Source: Erysipelotrichaceae bacterium
GTDB taxonomy: Bacteria > Bacillota_I > Bacilli_A > Erysipelotrichales > Erysipelotrichaceae
Length of the DNA: 59,388 bases
Direction of reading: 5' to 3'
Assembly (NCBI GenBank): GCA_012523895.1
Contig: JAAYSZ010000033.1
Location: 1 to 59,388, forward strand
Shown one piece after another: positions 31,486 to 42,150 of the stretch; the first letter of the stretch is position 1; each line of letters starts with the position of its first letter. A program made the translations under genes and the position numbers. The notes beneath the pieces were generated by a model. That model was not told the DNA's origin, ran no database searches, and saw only the letters and a program-made list of their open reading frames with translations.

Positions 31486-31544
31486 AATTAGGAAAAAAGT
31501 TTGTGCAGTGTTTAAGTAACCTTAACAATTGGCTTGAATAAAAT
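31466..31544 (+). promoter_or_regulatory. Antiterminator helix of the leu-ilv attenuator
   Basis: ATTTTATTCAAG (31466-31477, inside leader codons 26-30) is the exact reverse complement of CTTGAATAAAAT (31533-31544, inside the terminator loop). This 12-bp helix crosses the terminator stem and cannot coexist with it as a nested fold. A ribosome at the leader stop would cover the 5' arm; one stalled in codons 5-21 would leave it mostly free. Confidence 0.7.
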
Positions 31545-31572
31545 AATAGCTAATAGTTAAGGTTTTTATTTT
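31518..31572 (+). terminator. Attenuator terminator of the leu-ilv operon
   Basis: AACCTTAAC (31518-31526) pairs with GTTAAGGTT (31556-31564), 29-base loop, followed by TTTATTTTA. It ends about 20 bases before the leuA start, so it can only act on the operon's own transcript. Confidence 0.8.
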
Positions 31573-31592
31573 ACACAAGGAAAGGGAAAAAT

Positions 31593-33089
31593 ATGGAAAA
31601 GGTAAAAATATTTGATACAACTTTAAGAGATGGAGAACAAACTCCAAGAGTCAGTTTAAATGTAAGCGATAAGATTCAAATCGCAAAACAACTTGAAAGA
31701 CTCGGAGTAGATATCATTGAAGCAGGATTTCCTATTTCAAGTGATGGAGATTTTGAAGCAGTAAAAGCAGTAAGTGAAGCAGTAGAAAATGTGACAGTGT
31801 GTGCACTTGCAAGATGTAATAAAAAAGATATTGATAGAGCTGCAGAAGCTTTACAAAATGCAAAGCATCCTAGAATTCACGTTTTTATTGCTACTAGTGA
31901 TATCCATTTAGAATACAAGCTTAAAATGAGTAAAGAGCAATGTGTTAATAAAGCTGTAGAAATGGTTAAATATGCGAAAAGTTTAGTTGATGATATTCAA
32001 TTTTCTGCGGAAGATGCAAGTAGAAGCAATCCAGATTTCCTTGTGGAAATATTTGAAAAAGTAATTGAAGCTGGAGCTACTACAATAAATGTTCCTGATA
32101 CAGTTGGATATGCGCAAAATGAAGAATATTACAATTTAATAGATTATGTAATAAAAAACACAAAAAATTCTGATAAAGTTACATTCTCAGTTCATTGTCA
32201 TGATGATTTAGGTATAGCAACCGCAAATGCATTAGCAGGTGTTAAAGCTGGTGCAAGACAAATCGAATGTACAATTAATGGAATTGGAGAAAGAGCTGGT
32301 AATTCTTCACTAGAAGAAGTCGCAATGATATTAGATACAAGAGCTAATTACTATAATGTTTCTACTAATATTGATACTACTCAAATATATAAGACTTCTA
32401 AACTTATTTCAGCTATTACAGGAGTAAGTATTGCGAAAAATAAATCAGTTGTTGGAGAAAATTGTTTCTTACATGAATCAGGAATTCATCAAGATGGAAT
32501 ATTAAAGAATAGAGAAACATATGAAATTATGAATCCAGATAAGATTGGAATTCCAAAGAGTGATGGTTTAATTTTAGGGAAACATTCAGGAAGACATGCA
32601 TTTGTAGCATTTTTAAAACATCATGGATTTGAAATGAGCGAAGAAGAAATTAATGAAAACTTTATTAAGTTTAAAGAATTAACTGATAGTAAAAAGTATG
32701 TAACTATTGATGATATTACATCTTTAGTTGGAAGACTTCCTTATAATGAAAATTATAAATTCCACAGTTATACAAGTTCCAATAATAATGATGGAACAGC
32801 TACTGTTTATTTAAATATTTCTCATGGAGATAATTTAATCACAAAAAGAGCTGTAGGAAATGGTCAAGTTGATGCGGCATTTAAAGCATTAAATAGTATA
32901 GTAAAAAGAGATATAGAAGTATTAAATTTTGAAATAAATGCGGTTTCTAGTTTATCTGATGCATTAGGTGAAGCTAAAGTTAAACTTAAGTTAGATGATC
33001 AAGAAATATCTACTTCAGGATTAGATTTAGATATTATTAAAGCATCTATACTTGCATATGTACAAGGAATAAATAAGTTTGGTATATAG
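31593..33089 (+). CDS. leuA: 2-isopropylmalate synthase
   Basis: 498 aa. Condenses acetyl-CoA and 2-oxoisovalerate, first committed step to leucine. DTTLRDGEQTP at the N-terminus, HCHDDLGIATANALAG and NGIGERAGNSSLEEV metal/substrate motifs, and a C-terminal LeuA allosteric domain (about 370-498) that gives leucine feedback inhibition. SD AAAGGGA. First structural gene after the attenuator. Confidence 0.97.
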   Translation: MEKVKIFDTTLRDGEQTPRVSLNVSDKIQIAKQLERLGVDIIEAGFPISSDGDFEAVKAVSEAVENVTVCALARCNKKDIDRAAEALQNAKHPRIHVFIATSDIHLEYKLKMSKEQCVNKAVEMVKYAKSLVDDIQFSAEDASRSNPDFLVEIFEKVIEAGATTINVPDTVGYAQNEEYYNLIDYVIKNTKNSDKVTFSVHCHDDLGIATANALAGVKAGARQIECTINGIGERAGNSSLEEVAMILDTRANYYNVSTNIDTTQIYKTSKLISAITGVSIAKNKSVVGENCFLHESGIHQDGILKNRETYEIMNPDKIGIPKSDGLILGKHSGRHAFVAFLKHHGFEMSEEEINENFIKFKELTDSKKYVTIDDITSLVGRLPYNENYKFHSYTSSNNNDGTATVYLNISHGDNLITKRAVGNGQVDAAFKALNSIVKRDIEVLNFEINAVSSLSDALGEAKVKLKLDDQEISTSGLDLDIIKASILAYVQGINKFGI

Positions 33090-33091
33090 AT

Positions 33092-34162
33092 ATGAATAAA
33101 ATTATATGTTTAAAAGGTGATGGAATTGGTCCTGAAATAATGGACAGTGCAATAAAAGTATTAGAAGAAATTTCTGAAGATTTTAATTTTCAGTATGAAA
33201 TGATTTATGAAGATTTTGGTGGAGTTTCTATTGATAAATATGGAGTTCCATTTACTGATGATTTAAAAGAAAAATTAAAAGATGCTGATGCAGTGTTATT
33301 AGGATCTATTGGTTCACCAAAATATGATAGTGCTCCTATTAGACCAGAACAAGGACTATTAGCATTAAGAAAATATTTAAATCTATATGCAAATATAAGG
33401 CCATTAAAAGTAAGTGATAGCTTAGTTCATTTATCGCCACTAAAAGCTGAAATAGTTAAGGGTAGTGATTTGGTTATAGTAAGAGAATTATCAAGTGGAA
33501 TATACTTTGGAGAACCTAGATATTACAGTGATATAGAAGCATATGACACTATGAGATATAACAAAGAAGAAATTACTAGGATTGTAGATTATGCATTTAA
33601 AATAGCAAAATTAAGAAAAGGAAAAGTAGTTTCTGTAGATAAAGCAAATGTATTGTCTAGTAGTAAATTATTTAGAAAAATAGCGAATGATGTTTCTAAA
33701 AATTATCCTGATGTAACTTTAGAACATAGATATGTAGATGCAATGGCAATGGAATTAATTACTAAACCTTCTACATTTGATGTAATTGTTACTTCTAATT
33801 TATTTGGGGATATACTAAGTGATGAAGCTAGTGTGTTAGGAGGATCACTTGGTTTATTAGCATCCGCAAGCTTTAGTGTTGATGGTATTTCATTATATGA
33901 ACCAGCTCATGGTAGTGCACCTGACATCGCAAATCAAAATATTGCAAATCCTATTGCGATGATTAGGTCAATGGCTATGATGCTTAGATATTCATTTAAT
34001 GAAAATAAGATGAGTGATTTAATTGATGATTCAATTGATATTATCTTAAATGAAGGTTGTTATACAAAAGATTTAAACAGTGAAAATTATTTGTCTACTA
34101 CAGATTGGACAGATAAACTAATAGAAAAGATAAAGGAGATTAAGAATGAGTACACTATATGA
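33092..34162 (+). CDS. leuB: 3-isopropylmalate dehydrogenase
   Basis: 356 aa NAD-dependent decarboxylating dehydrogenase. GDGIGPEIM start motif, GSIGSPKYDS, LRKYLNLYANIRP, and the NAD/metal site NLFGDILSDEASVLGGSLGLL; GSAPDIANQNIANP. Two bases after leuA with no clear SD, so coupled translation. Its end overlaps leuC by 17 bases. Confidence 0.97.
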   Translation: MNKIICLKGDGIGPEIMDSAIKVLEEISEDFNFQYEMIYEDFGGVSIDKYGVPFTDDLKEKLKDADAVLLGSIGSPKYDSAPIRPEQGLLALRKYLNLYANIRPLKVSDSLVHLSPLKAEIVKGSDLVIVRELSSGIYFGEPRYYSDIEAYDTMRYNKEEITRIVDYAFKIAKLRKGKVVSVDKANVLSSSKLFRKIANDVSKNYPDVTLEHRYVDAMAMELITKPSTFDVIVTSNLFGDILSDEASVLGGSLGLLASASFSVDGISLYEPAHGSAPDIANQNIANPIAMIRSMAMMLRYSFNENKMSDLIDDSIDIILNEGCYTKDLNSENYLSTTDWTDKLIEKIKEIKNEYTI

Positions 34163-35513
34163 TAAGGTATTTAACAAACATGTAATTACAAAAGATGGTG
34201 AATTATATCTTATTTATGTAGATAGACATTATATTCATGAGATTACATCACCTCAAGCTTTTGAAGGTTTAAGAATGTATAACAGAACTGTAAGAAGACC
34301 AGATAAAACTTTTGGTACAATGGATCATAATACTCCTACAACAAAAGAAGAAAGAGAAAACATTACTGATAAGTTAGCTAAAATGCAGTTAGATGCATTA
34401 AAAGAAAATTGTGAAGAGTTTAATATTGATTTAGTTGATATGAATCATGAAGATAATGGTATTGTTCATATAATTGGTCCTGAACTTGGTCTTACTAGAC
34501 CTGGAGAAACAATTGTTTGTGGAGATAGTCATACTGCAACTCATGGTGCTTTTGGTGCTTTAGCATTTGGTATAGGTACAACAGAAGTTGAACATGTTTT
34601 AGCTACTCAAACAATATGGAATAAAAAACTTAAAAATTTAGGTGTTAAAATTACTGGTAAATTAAAAAAAGGGGTTTATAGTAAAGATGTTATTCTTGCA
34701 TTAATAAAAAAATATGGTGTTTCAATTGGTAATGGATACGCAGCTGAATTTTATGGTGATACAATAGAAAATATGGATATGGATGAAAGAATGACAATCT
34801 GTAACATGGCTATTGAAGCTGGCGCAAAGGTTGGAATGATTAAACCAGATTCTACTACTATAGAGTATTTAAAAAATACTAAATATTATAAAGAAGTTAA
34901 TATTGATGATTTATATACTGATAGTGAAGAAGACTATGACAAGATTATTACTTTAGATGTCAGTAATTTAAAACCTCAAATTACTTGGGGTACTAATCCT
35001 AGTCAAGGTATTTCTGTAGATGAAAAATTTCCGGAAATTAAAGATGAAAGCTATAAGAAAGCATATGAATATATGGATTTAAAACCTAATCAAACAGTTG
35101 ATGATATTAAGGTTGAAGAAGTCTTTATAGGGTCTTGTACTAATGGAAGATATAGTGATTTGCTTGAAGCTTCTAAATATGTTAAAGGTAAAAAAGTTAA
35201 AGAAGGTATTAAAGCAGTTGTTGTTCCTGGATCTATGGCTGTATATAGAAAAGCTATAGAAACAGGGGTTAAAGATATATTTATAGATGCAGGTTTTGAG
35301 TTTAGATTACCAAGTTGTTCTAGTTGTCTAGGAATGAATCCTGACTTAGTTAAACCTTATGCACATTGTATTTCTTCAAGTAATAGAAACTTTGAAGGAA
35401 GACAAGGTGCTAATGCTAGAACACATCTTGCTTCTCCTGCAACATGTGCTGCTAGTGCAGTACATGGTAAGATTGTAGATATTTCAAAGGAGGAATATTA
35501 TGGAGAAGTTTAG
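34146..35513 (+). CDS. leuC: 3-isopropylmalate dehydratase large subunit
   Basis: 455 aa, bacterial-type LeuC. FeS ligands in FIGSCTNGRYSD and SCSSCLGMNPD, plus GDSHTATHGAFGALAFGIG and EGRQG near the end. Works as heterodimer with LeuD to isomerise 2- to 3-isopropylmalate. SD AAAGGAGAT lies inside leuB. Confidence 0.97.
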   Translation: MSTLYDKVFNKHVITKDGELYLIYVDRHYIHEITSPQAFEGLRMYNRTVRRPDKTFGTMDHNTPTTKEERENITDKLAKMQLDALKENCEEFNIDLVDMNHEDNGIVHIIGPELGLTRPGETIVCGDSHTATHGAFGALAFGIGTTEVEHVLATQTIWNKKLKNLGVKITGKLKKGVYSKDVILALIKKYGVSIGNGYAAEFYGDTIENMDMDERMTICNMAIEAGAKVGMIKPDSTTIEYLKNTKYYKEVNIDDLYTDSEEDYDKIITLDVSNLKPQITWGTNPSQGISVDEKFPEIKDESYKKAYEYMDLKPNQTVDDIKVEEVFIGSCTNGRYSDLLEASKYVKGKKVKEGIKAVVVPGSMAVYRKAIETGVKDIFIDAGFEFRLPSCSSCLGMNPDLVKPYAHCISSSNRNFEGRQGANARTHLASPATCAASAVHGKIVDISKEEYYGEV

Positions 35514-36057
35514 TGTTGTAAAAAGTAAGGCAATAAAAATCTTAAATGATAACATTGATACTGATATAATTATTCCTAAGCAATATCTTAAAACTATTTA
35601 TAGAACAGGTTTCCAGGATTATGCATTTCATCCTTGGAGATATGATAAAGATGGTAATGAAATAGAAGATTTTCCAATAAACAAATATAAAGGTTATGAA
35701 ATATTAATTAGTGGTAATAACTTTGGTTGTGGATCTTCTAGAGAACATGCAGCATGGGCATTAAGGGATGTTGGTATAAAGGTAATAATTGCCATGGGCT
35801 ATTCTGATATATTTATGAATAATTGGTATAGCAATGGTTTATTGCCAATTATCGTCAGTAAGGATGTTAGAGATTATCTTGCAAGTTTAGATGAAGAAAT
35901 TGAAATTGATTTAGAACAACAACTTATTAAAACAAATGAAAAAGACTTTAAGTTTGATATATCAAAGGTTAATAAGGATAGATTATTAAGTGGTAGAGAT
36001 TATATAGATGAAACTTTAGAGTATGAGTCTTTAATAAAAGAATATGAGGGAGAATAG
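35500..36057 (+). CDS. leuD: 3-isopropylmalate dehydratase small subunit
   Basis: 185 aa swivel-domain subunit. NIDTDIIIPKQYLK and FGCGSSREHAAWAL are the family motifs. Overlaps leuC by 14 bases, with SD AAAGGAGG in the leuC end. Confidence 0.96.
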   Translation: MEKFSVVKSKAIKILNDNIDTDIIIPKQYLKTIYRTGFQDYAFHPWRYDKDGNEIEDFPINKYKGYEILISGNNFGCGSSREHAAWALRDVGIKVIIAMGYSDIFMNNWYSNGLLPIIVSKDVRDYLASLDEEIEIDLEQQLIKTNEKDFKFDISKVNKDRLLSGRDYIDETLEYESLIKEYEGE

Positions 36058-36058
36058 A

Positions 36059-37720
36059 ATGATGATGAAGGGTGCAGAAATATTAGTAAAAGCATTACTT
36101 GAGCAGGGTGTTGAAGTTGTATTTGGATATCCTGGTGGTTCAGTGCTTGAAATCTACGATGCTTTATATAAGCATCAAGATGAGATTAGACACATAATTA
36201 CATCTCATGAACAGGGTGCTTCATTTGCGGCAGAGGGCTATGCGAAAAGTACTGGTAAGGTAGGTGTAGCAATTGCGACTAGTGGACCTGGTGCTACAAA
36301 CTTAGTTACTGGTATTGCGGATTGTTATTTGGATAGTGTTCCAGTAGTGTTTATTACAGGAAATGTTTCTACTAGTTTAATTGGTAAGGATAGTTTTCAA
36401 GAAACATATATTACTGGTATTACAATGCCTATTACAAAGCATAATTTTGTGGTTAGGGATGTTAATGAATTAGCAAATACTGTAAGAGAAGCATTTAGAA
36501 TAGCTAAAGAAGGAAGACCAGGGCCTGTTTTAATTGATATTCCAAAGGATGTTACAATTAAAAAAGGTGTTTATAACCCAGAAAAGATTGAAGAACCAGA
36601 AATTTTAAAATATAAAAATGATAAGTTAATTAGTGAAATAGCTGATTTAATTAATAAATCTAAAAGACCTGTTGTATATTGTGGAGGAGGAGTTGTTGCT
36701 TCTGATGCATCTGATGAATTAAGGCTGTTAGTTGAAAAAGCTAATGTTCCAGCTACTTATACACTTATGGGTTCAGGATTATTAGGCTATGAAGAAAAGC
36801 TAAATCTTGGAATGGTTGGAATGCATGGACATGCAAGTTCTAATAATGCTATTGATCATTGTGATTTATTACTTGCAGTGGGAGTTAGATTTGATGATAG
36901 AGTTGCATCTAATGTTAAAAAGTTTGCGAAAAATGCAAAGATTATACATATAGATATTGATGCAAGTGAAATTAATAAGAATGTTATTGTAGATTATAGT
37001 TTAGTAGGAGATGCAAAAGATATTCTTGGTTTAATTGCTGAAAAGGTTCAACCTAATGAAAGAAAAGAATGGATGGATCAAATTAGAGAATGGCAAAAAG
37101 AAGACTATAAACCAACTGATGATGATTCAGTATTAAAACCTCATCAAATAATGAAAGTTATTTCTGATAATATTGGTGAAGATGGAATTATTGTTACAGA
37201 TGTTGGTCAACATCAAATGTGGGCAGCTCAATACAATGGTAGAGTTAAATCAAGACATTTTATTACTAGTGGAGGTTTAGGAGCTATGGGATTTGGTTAT
37301 GGTGCTGCAATTGGTACTAAAGTGGCTAATCCTGATAAAACAGTTATTCATGTAACTGGAGATGGTTCATTTAACATGAATCTTAATGAAGTTATTACTG
37401 CTGTAAATAATGGAATTAAAATAATTACTGTTTTATTTAACAATAAAGCATTAGGTATGGTTAGACAGTGGCAACATCATTTCTATGGAGATAGATTTTC
37501 TCAAACTGACTTATTTAGAAAAACAGATTATTTAAAGCTTGCGGATGCTTTTGGGGCAAAAGGTTATCATTGTGAAAACTTAAGTGAATTTAAAGAAGCA
37601 TTTAAAGAAGCATTAGATGCTGATACTAGTGTTATTATTGAATGTGTAATTGATAGAGATGAAAGAGTTCTTCCGTTAATACCAGCTGGTGGTACAATTG
37701 AAGACATAATAATGGATTAG
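36059..37720 (+). CDS. ilvB: Acetolactate synthase large subunit
   Basis: 553 aa ThDP/FAD enzyme forming acetolactate and acetohydroxybutyrate. Catalytic glutamate in TSHEQGASFAAEGYAKSTG, the FAD-region FDDRVASN and ThDP motif GDGSFNMNLNEVITAVNNGI. ATG 36059 has SD GAGGGAGA six bases upstream; the ATG at 36044 lies before that SD. One base after leuD. The FAD-region and pairing with ilvN mark it as the biosynthetic, not catabolic, type. Confidence 0.97.
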   Translation: MMMKGAEILVKALLEQGVEVVFGYPGGSVLEIYDALYKHQDEIRHIITSHEQGASFAAEGYAKSTGKVGVAIATSGPGATNLVTGIADCYLDSVPVVFITGNVSTSLIGKDSFQETYITGITMPITKHNFVVRDVNELANTVREAFRIAKEGRPGPVLIDIPKDVTIKKGVYNPEKIEEPEILKYKNDKLISEIADLINKSKRPVVYCGGGVVASDASDELRLLVEKANVPATYTLMGSGLLGYEEKLNLGMVGMHGHASSNNAIDHCDLLLAVGVRFDDRVASNVKKFAKNAKIIHIDIDASEINKNVIVDYSLVGDAKDILGLIAEKVQPNERKEWMDQIREWQKEDYKPTDDDSVLKPHQIMKVISDNIGEDGIIVTDVGQHQMWAAQYNGRVKSRHFITSGGLGAMGFGYGAAIGTKVANPDKTVIHVTGDGSFNMNLNEVITAVNNGIKIITVLFNNKALGMVRQWQHHFYGDRFSQTDLFRKTDYLKLADAFGAKGYHCENLSEFKEAFKEALDADTSVIIECVIDRDERVLPLIPAGGTIEDIIMD

Positions 37721-37729
37721 GTGAGAGAT

Positions 37730-38206
37730 ATGGAAAAAAGAGAAGTTATAAGTTTAATAGTTAAAAACTACTACGGAGTTCTGGGAAGAATTGTAACTTT
37801 AATAGGTAGAAGAGGTTACAATATTGATACTCTTACTGTTTCAGAAACTAATTATAAGGAAATTTCTAGAATTACCTTAACTACTAAGGCTGATACGTCT
37901 AATATTGATCATATTATTGCTCAAATTCGTAAGTTAGAAGAAGTTATAGATGTATTTGTAATGGAACCTGAAAAAGCTGTAATGAGAGAATTATTACTTA
38001 TGAAGATTGGTATGGATGCTAATAATTTAGGTAAGATTAAGGATTTTGTGGATATTTATAGAGCTTCAATTGTGGATTTATCTCCTACAAGTGTTGTAAT
38101 TCAACTTGCAGGAAAATCTAGTACAATTGATGGATTTATTACAATGGCAGAAGAATTTGAAATTTTAGAAATGTGTAGAACAGGAATTACTGCTTTGTCT
38201 AGATAA
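37730..38206 (+). CDS. ilvN: Acetolactate synthase regulatory subunit
   Basis: 158 aa: N-terminal ACT domain (ISLIVKNYYGVLGRIVTLIGRRGYNI) for valine feedback inhibition and a C-terminal ALS_ss domain. ATG 37730 with SD AGGTGA is chosen over the GTG at 37721, which lies in the SD. Activates and regulates IlvB. Confidence 0.96.
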   Translation: MEKREVISLIVKNYYGVLGRIVTLIGRRGYNIDTLTVSETNYKEISRITLTTKADTSNIDHIIAQIRKLEEVIDVFVMEPEKAVMRELLLMKIGMDANNLGKIKDFVDIYRASIVDLSPTSVVIQLAGKSSTIDGFITMAEEFEILEMCRTGITALSR

Positions 38207-39223
<1,017 letters not shown>

Positions 39224-39234
39224 GGAAGGTTAAT

Positions 39235-40896
39235 ATGAAATTATCAAGTGATAAGGTTATAAGGGGGCCTGAAAGGGCTCCTAATAGGAGTTTGTTTTAT
39301 GCTTTAGGATATACAACAGAAGAGTTAAACAGACCTTTAATAGGTATTGTTTCTGCTTTTAGTGAAGTTGTTCCTGGTCATATGATGTTAGATAAGCTAA
39401 GTGATGCGGTTAAAACTGGTGTTTCTATGGCTGGTGGTACTCCTATTTTAGTTCCTGCAATTGGAGTTTGTGATGGAATAGCTATGGGTCATGTTGGTAT
39501 GAAGTATTCTCTTCCTAGCAGGGAACTTATCGCTGATAGTGTTGAAACTATGGCAATAGCTCATGGATTTGATGCTTTAGTATTAGTTCCAAATTGCGAT
39601 AAGATTGTTCCTGGTATGATTATGGGTGCTTTAAGAGTGAATCTTCCTACAATATTAGTTAGTGGTGGACCTATGCTTGCAGGATATAGCGAAGAAAAGA
39701 GTTTAACTTTATCTAATATGTTTGAAGGTGTTGGTGCTTTTAAGGCTAATTTGATAAATGAAAAAGAATTAGAAGAAATGGAAAAAAATGTTTGTCCTAG
39801 CTGTGGTAGTTGTGCTGGTATGTATACTGCAAATAGTATGAACTGTTTAAGTGAGGCTATTGGTTTAGCATTATCTGGCAATGGTACTATTCCTGCAGTT
39901 TATTCTAGAAGAATTCAACTTGGTAAAGAAGCTGGTATGAAGATAATGGATCTTTTAGAAAATGATATTTGTATTAGAGATATCATTAATGAAAAATCTA
40001 TTGAAAATGCGATTGCTTGTGATATGGCTTTAGGATGTTCTTCTAATAGTGTTCTTCATTTATTAGCTATTGCAAATGAGGCTAAGGTTGATTTAGATTT
40101 AAATAAATTTAATGAAATTAGTGAAAAAGTTCCTAATTTATGTCACTTGGCTCCTGCTGGTCCTCATCATATGGAGCAGTTATATCATGCTGGGGGAGTT
40201 AGTGCGGTTTTAAAGGAACTTATGGATAATGATTTATTAAATGATGATTGTATTACTTGTACAGGTGAAACTGTTAAGGAAAAATTAAGAGACGCTAAGA
40301 TAAAGAATAATACTATTATTAGAGAGTTTAATAATCCTTATAGTAGTACAGGTGGTATTGCAATATTATTTGGAAACATAGCTAAAAATGGTTGTGTTGT
40401 AAAAAGAAGTGCTGTAGATGATTCAATGCTTAAACATCAAGGTAAAGCAAAAGTATTTAATAGTGAAGATGAAGCAATTGATGCAATATATAATGGAAAA
40501 ATAGTCGCAGGTGATATTGTGGTTATTTTATATGAAGGTCCTAAAGGTGGTCCTGGTATGAGAGAAATGTTAAATCCTACTAGTGCTTTAGCTGGTATGA
40601 AGCTTGATAAAAGTGTTGCACTAATTACTGATGGTAGATTTAGTGGTGCATCTCGTGGGGCTTCTATTGGCCATGTTTCACCAGAAGCAGCAAGTGGTGG
40701 AGAAGTTGGTTTAATTAAGGATGGGGATTTAATTAGTATTGATATTCCTAACTATAGTATTAATTTAATGGTGTCTGATGAAGAATTGGATGCTAGAAGA
40801 AAAGAGTTTAAAGTTAAAGAGAATAAAGTTGAAGGTTATTTAGATAGATATAGAAAATTAGTTCAAGGTGCTGATAAGGGTGCAATTTTGAAGTAG
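39235..40896 (+). CDS. ilvD: Dihydroxy-acid dehydratase
   Basis: 553 aa FeS enzyme. Cluster-binding region [31 protein letters not shown] and C-terminal [20 protein letters not shown]. Converts dihydroxyacids to 2-oxoisovalerate and 2-oxo-3-methylvalerate. SD GGAAGG; 11 bases after ilvC. Confidence 0.97.
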   Translation: MKLSSDKVIRGPERAPNRSLFYALGYTTEELNRPLIGIVSAFSEVVPGHMMLDKLSDAVKTGVSMAGGTPILVPAIGVCDGIAMGHVGMKYSLPSRELIADSVETMAIAHGFDALVLVPNCDKIVPGMIMGALRVNLPTILVSGGPMLAGYSEEKSLTLSNMFEGVGAFKANLINEKELEEMEKNVCPSCGSCAGMYTANSMNCLSEAIGLALSGNGTIPAVYSRRIQLGKEAGMKIMDLLENDICIRDIINEKSIENAIACDMALGCSSNSVLHLLAIANEAKVDLDLNKFNEISEKVPNLCHLAPAGPHHMEQLYHAGGVSAVLKELMDNDLLNDDCITCTGETVKEKLRDAKIKNNTIIREFNNPYSSTGGIAILFGNIAKNGCVVKRSAVDDSMLKHQGKAKVFNSEDEAIDAIYNGKIVAGDIVVILYEGPKGGPGMREMLNPTSALAGMKLDKSVALITDGRFSGASRGASIGHVSPEAASGGEVGLIKDGDLISIDIPNYSINLMVSDEELDARRKEFKVKENKVEGYLDRYRKLVQGADKGAILK

Positions 40897-40904
40897 GAGA
40901 TATT

Positions 40905-42110
40905 ATGTTAAGTTTAGATAAGATGTATCATGCATCATTTATATTAAAAAATGCGGTTAGTAAAACAGAGATGATAAATGCTTTAGCTATTAATGGTGAA
41001 GGTAATTTATATCTTAAGTGTGAAAATTTACAAAAGACAGGTTCTTTTAAGATTAGAGGTTCTTATTATAAAATACATCAGCTTAATAAAACTGATTGTG
41101 ATAAAGGGATAGTTGCTTGTTCTGCGGGTAATCATGCACAGGGTGTTGCATTAGCCGCAAAGAAAAATAATATAAAAGCTACTATATTTTTACCTGATAG
41201 TGCGCCTATTAGTAAGGTTGAAGCTACAAAGAGTTATGGAGCTAAGGTTAAACTTGTAGGAGAATCTTATACAGAATCATATGAGGCTGCGTTAAAATAT
41301 TGTGAAGAAGTGGGTGCTACTTTTATTCATCCATTTGATGATGACGATGTAATTGCTGGTCAAGGTACAATTGCTTTAGAGATTCTTGATCAATTATCTG
41401 ATGTTGATATGGTTATTGTTCCTATTGGTGGTGGAGGCTTAATTAGTGGTATAGCATTTGTGATTAAGCAATTAAAACCTGATTGTAAAGTTATTGGTGT
41501 TCAGGCTGAAGGTGCTGCTTCAATGTATTGTTCGATAAAAGAGGGTCGTCTTACAAAGACTGATGTTGTTAGTACTTTTGCGGATGGTGTTGCGGTTAAG
41601 ATGCCTGGAGAACTTACTTATAAATATATTAATGAGTATGTTGATGACATTGTTACTGTTACTGAAGATGAAATTGCGACTGCAATATTAATGCTTATGG
41701 AAAAACAAAAACTTGTTTGTGAAGGTGCTGGAGCACTTAGTGTAGCAGCAGTTATTAGTAAAAAGGTTAATATAGATGGTAAGAATACTTGTTGTATTTT
41801 ATCTGGTGGTAATATTGATGTTAATATACTTAGTAGAGTTATTAATAGAGGTTTATTAAATAGTGGTAGAACTAGTGATTTATATATTTCTTTAACTGAT
41901 AAACCTGGTCAATTAGAAGGTGTTTCTAGAGTTATTGCTAGAAATGGTGGTAATGTTATTGGAGTTTTCTATGATCAAGGTGAAGAGAATAGTGATATTA
42001 ATAGCTGTGTATTAAAGATTAAAATGGAAACAAGAAATTTTAATCAAATTCAAGATATAAAAGATGATTTGAATAAAAGTGGATTTTGTGTATTAAATAA
42101 GGTAATTTAG
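40905..42110 (+). CDS. ilvA: Threonine dehydratase
   Basis: 401 aa PLP enzyme making 2-oxobutyrate from threonine for isoleucine synthesis. PLP lysine in LQKTGSFKIRGSYYK, phosphate loop GGGGLISGI, and a single C-terminal ACT-like domain (LYISLTDKPGQLEGVSRVIARNGGNV region). The short one-ACT form resembles catabolic TdcB-like enzymes, but its place at the end of the ilv operon argues for the biosynthetic role. No ilvE follows. Confidence 0.93.
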   Translation: MLSLDKMYHASFILKNAVSKTEMINALAINGEGNLYLKCENLQKTGSFKIRGSYYKIHQLNKTDCDKGIVACSAGNHAQGVALAAKKNNIKATIFLPDSAPISKVEATKSYGAKVKLVGESYTESYEAALKYCEEVGATFIHPFDDDDVIAGQGTIALEILDQLSDVDMVIVPIGGGGLISGIAFVIKQLKPDCKVIGVQAEGAASMYCSIKEGRLTKTDVVSTFADGVAVKMPGELTYKYINEYVDDIVTVTEDEIATAILMLMEKQKLVCEGAGALSVAAVISKKVNIDGKNTCCILSGGNIDVNILSRVINRGLLNSGRTSDLYISLTDKPGQLEGVSRVIARNGGNVIGVFYDQGEENSDINSCVLKIKMETRNFNQIQDIKDDLNKSGFCVLNKVI

Positions 42111-42150
42111 ATTATATCTAAGTTACTTTTTATCTGGAGGTGTTATTTTT

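Noticed and set aside
31260..31592. T-box riboswitch before leuA
   Set aside because: Searched by eye for the conserved T-box sequence and large stem I; none seen. The leader peptide explains the terminator better.
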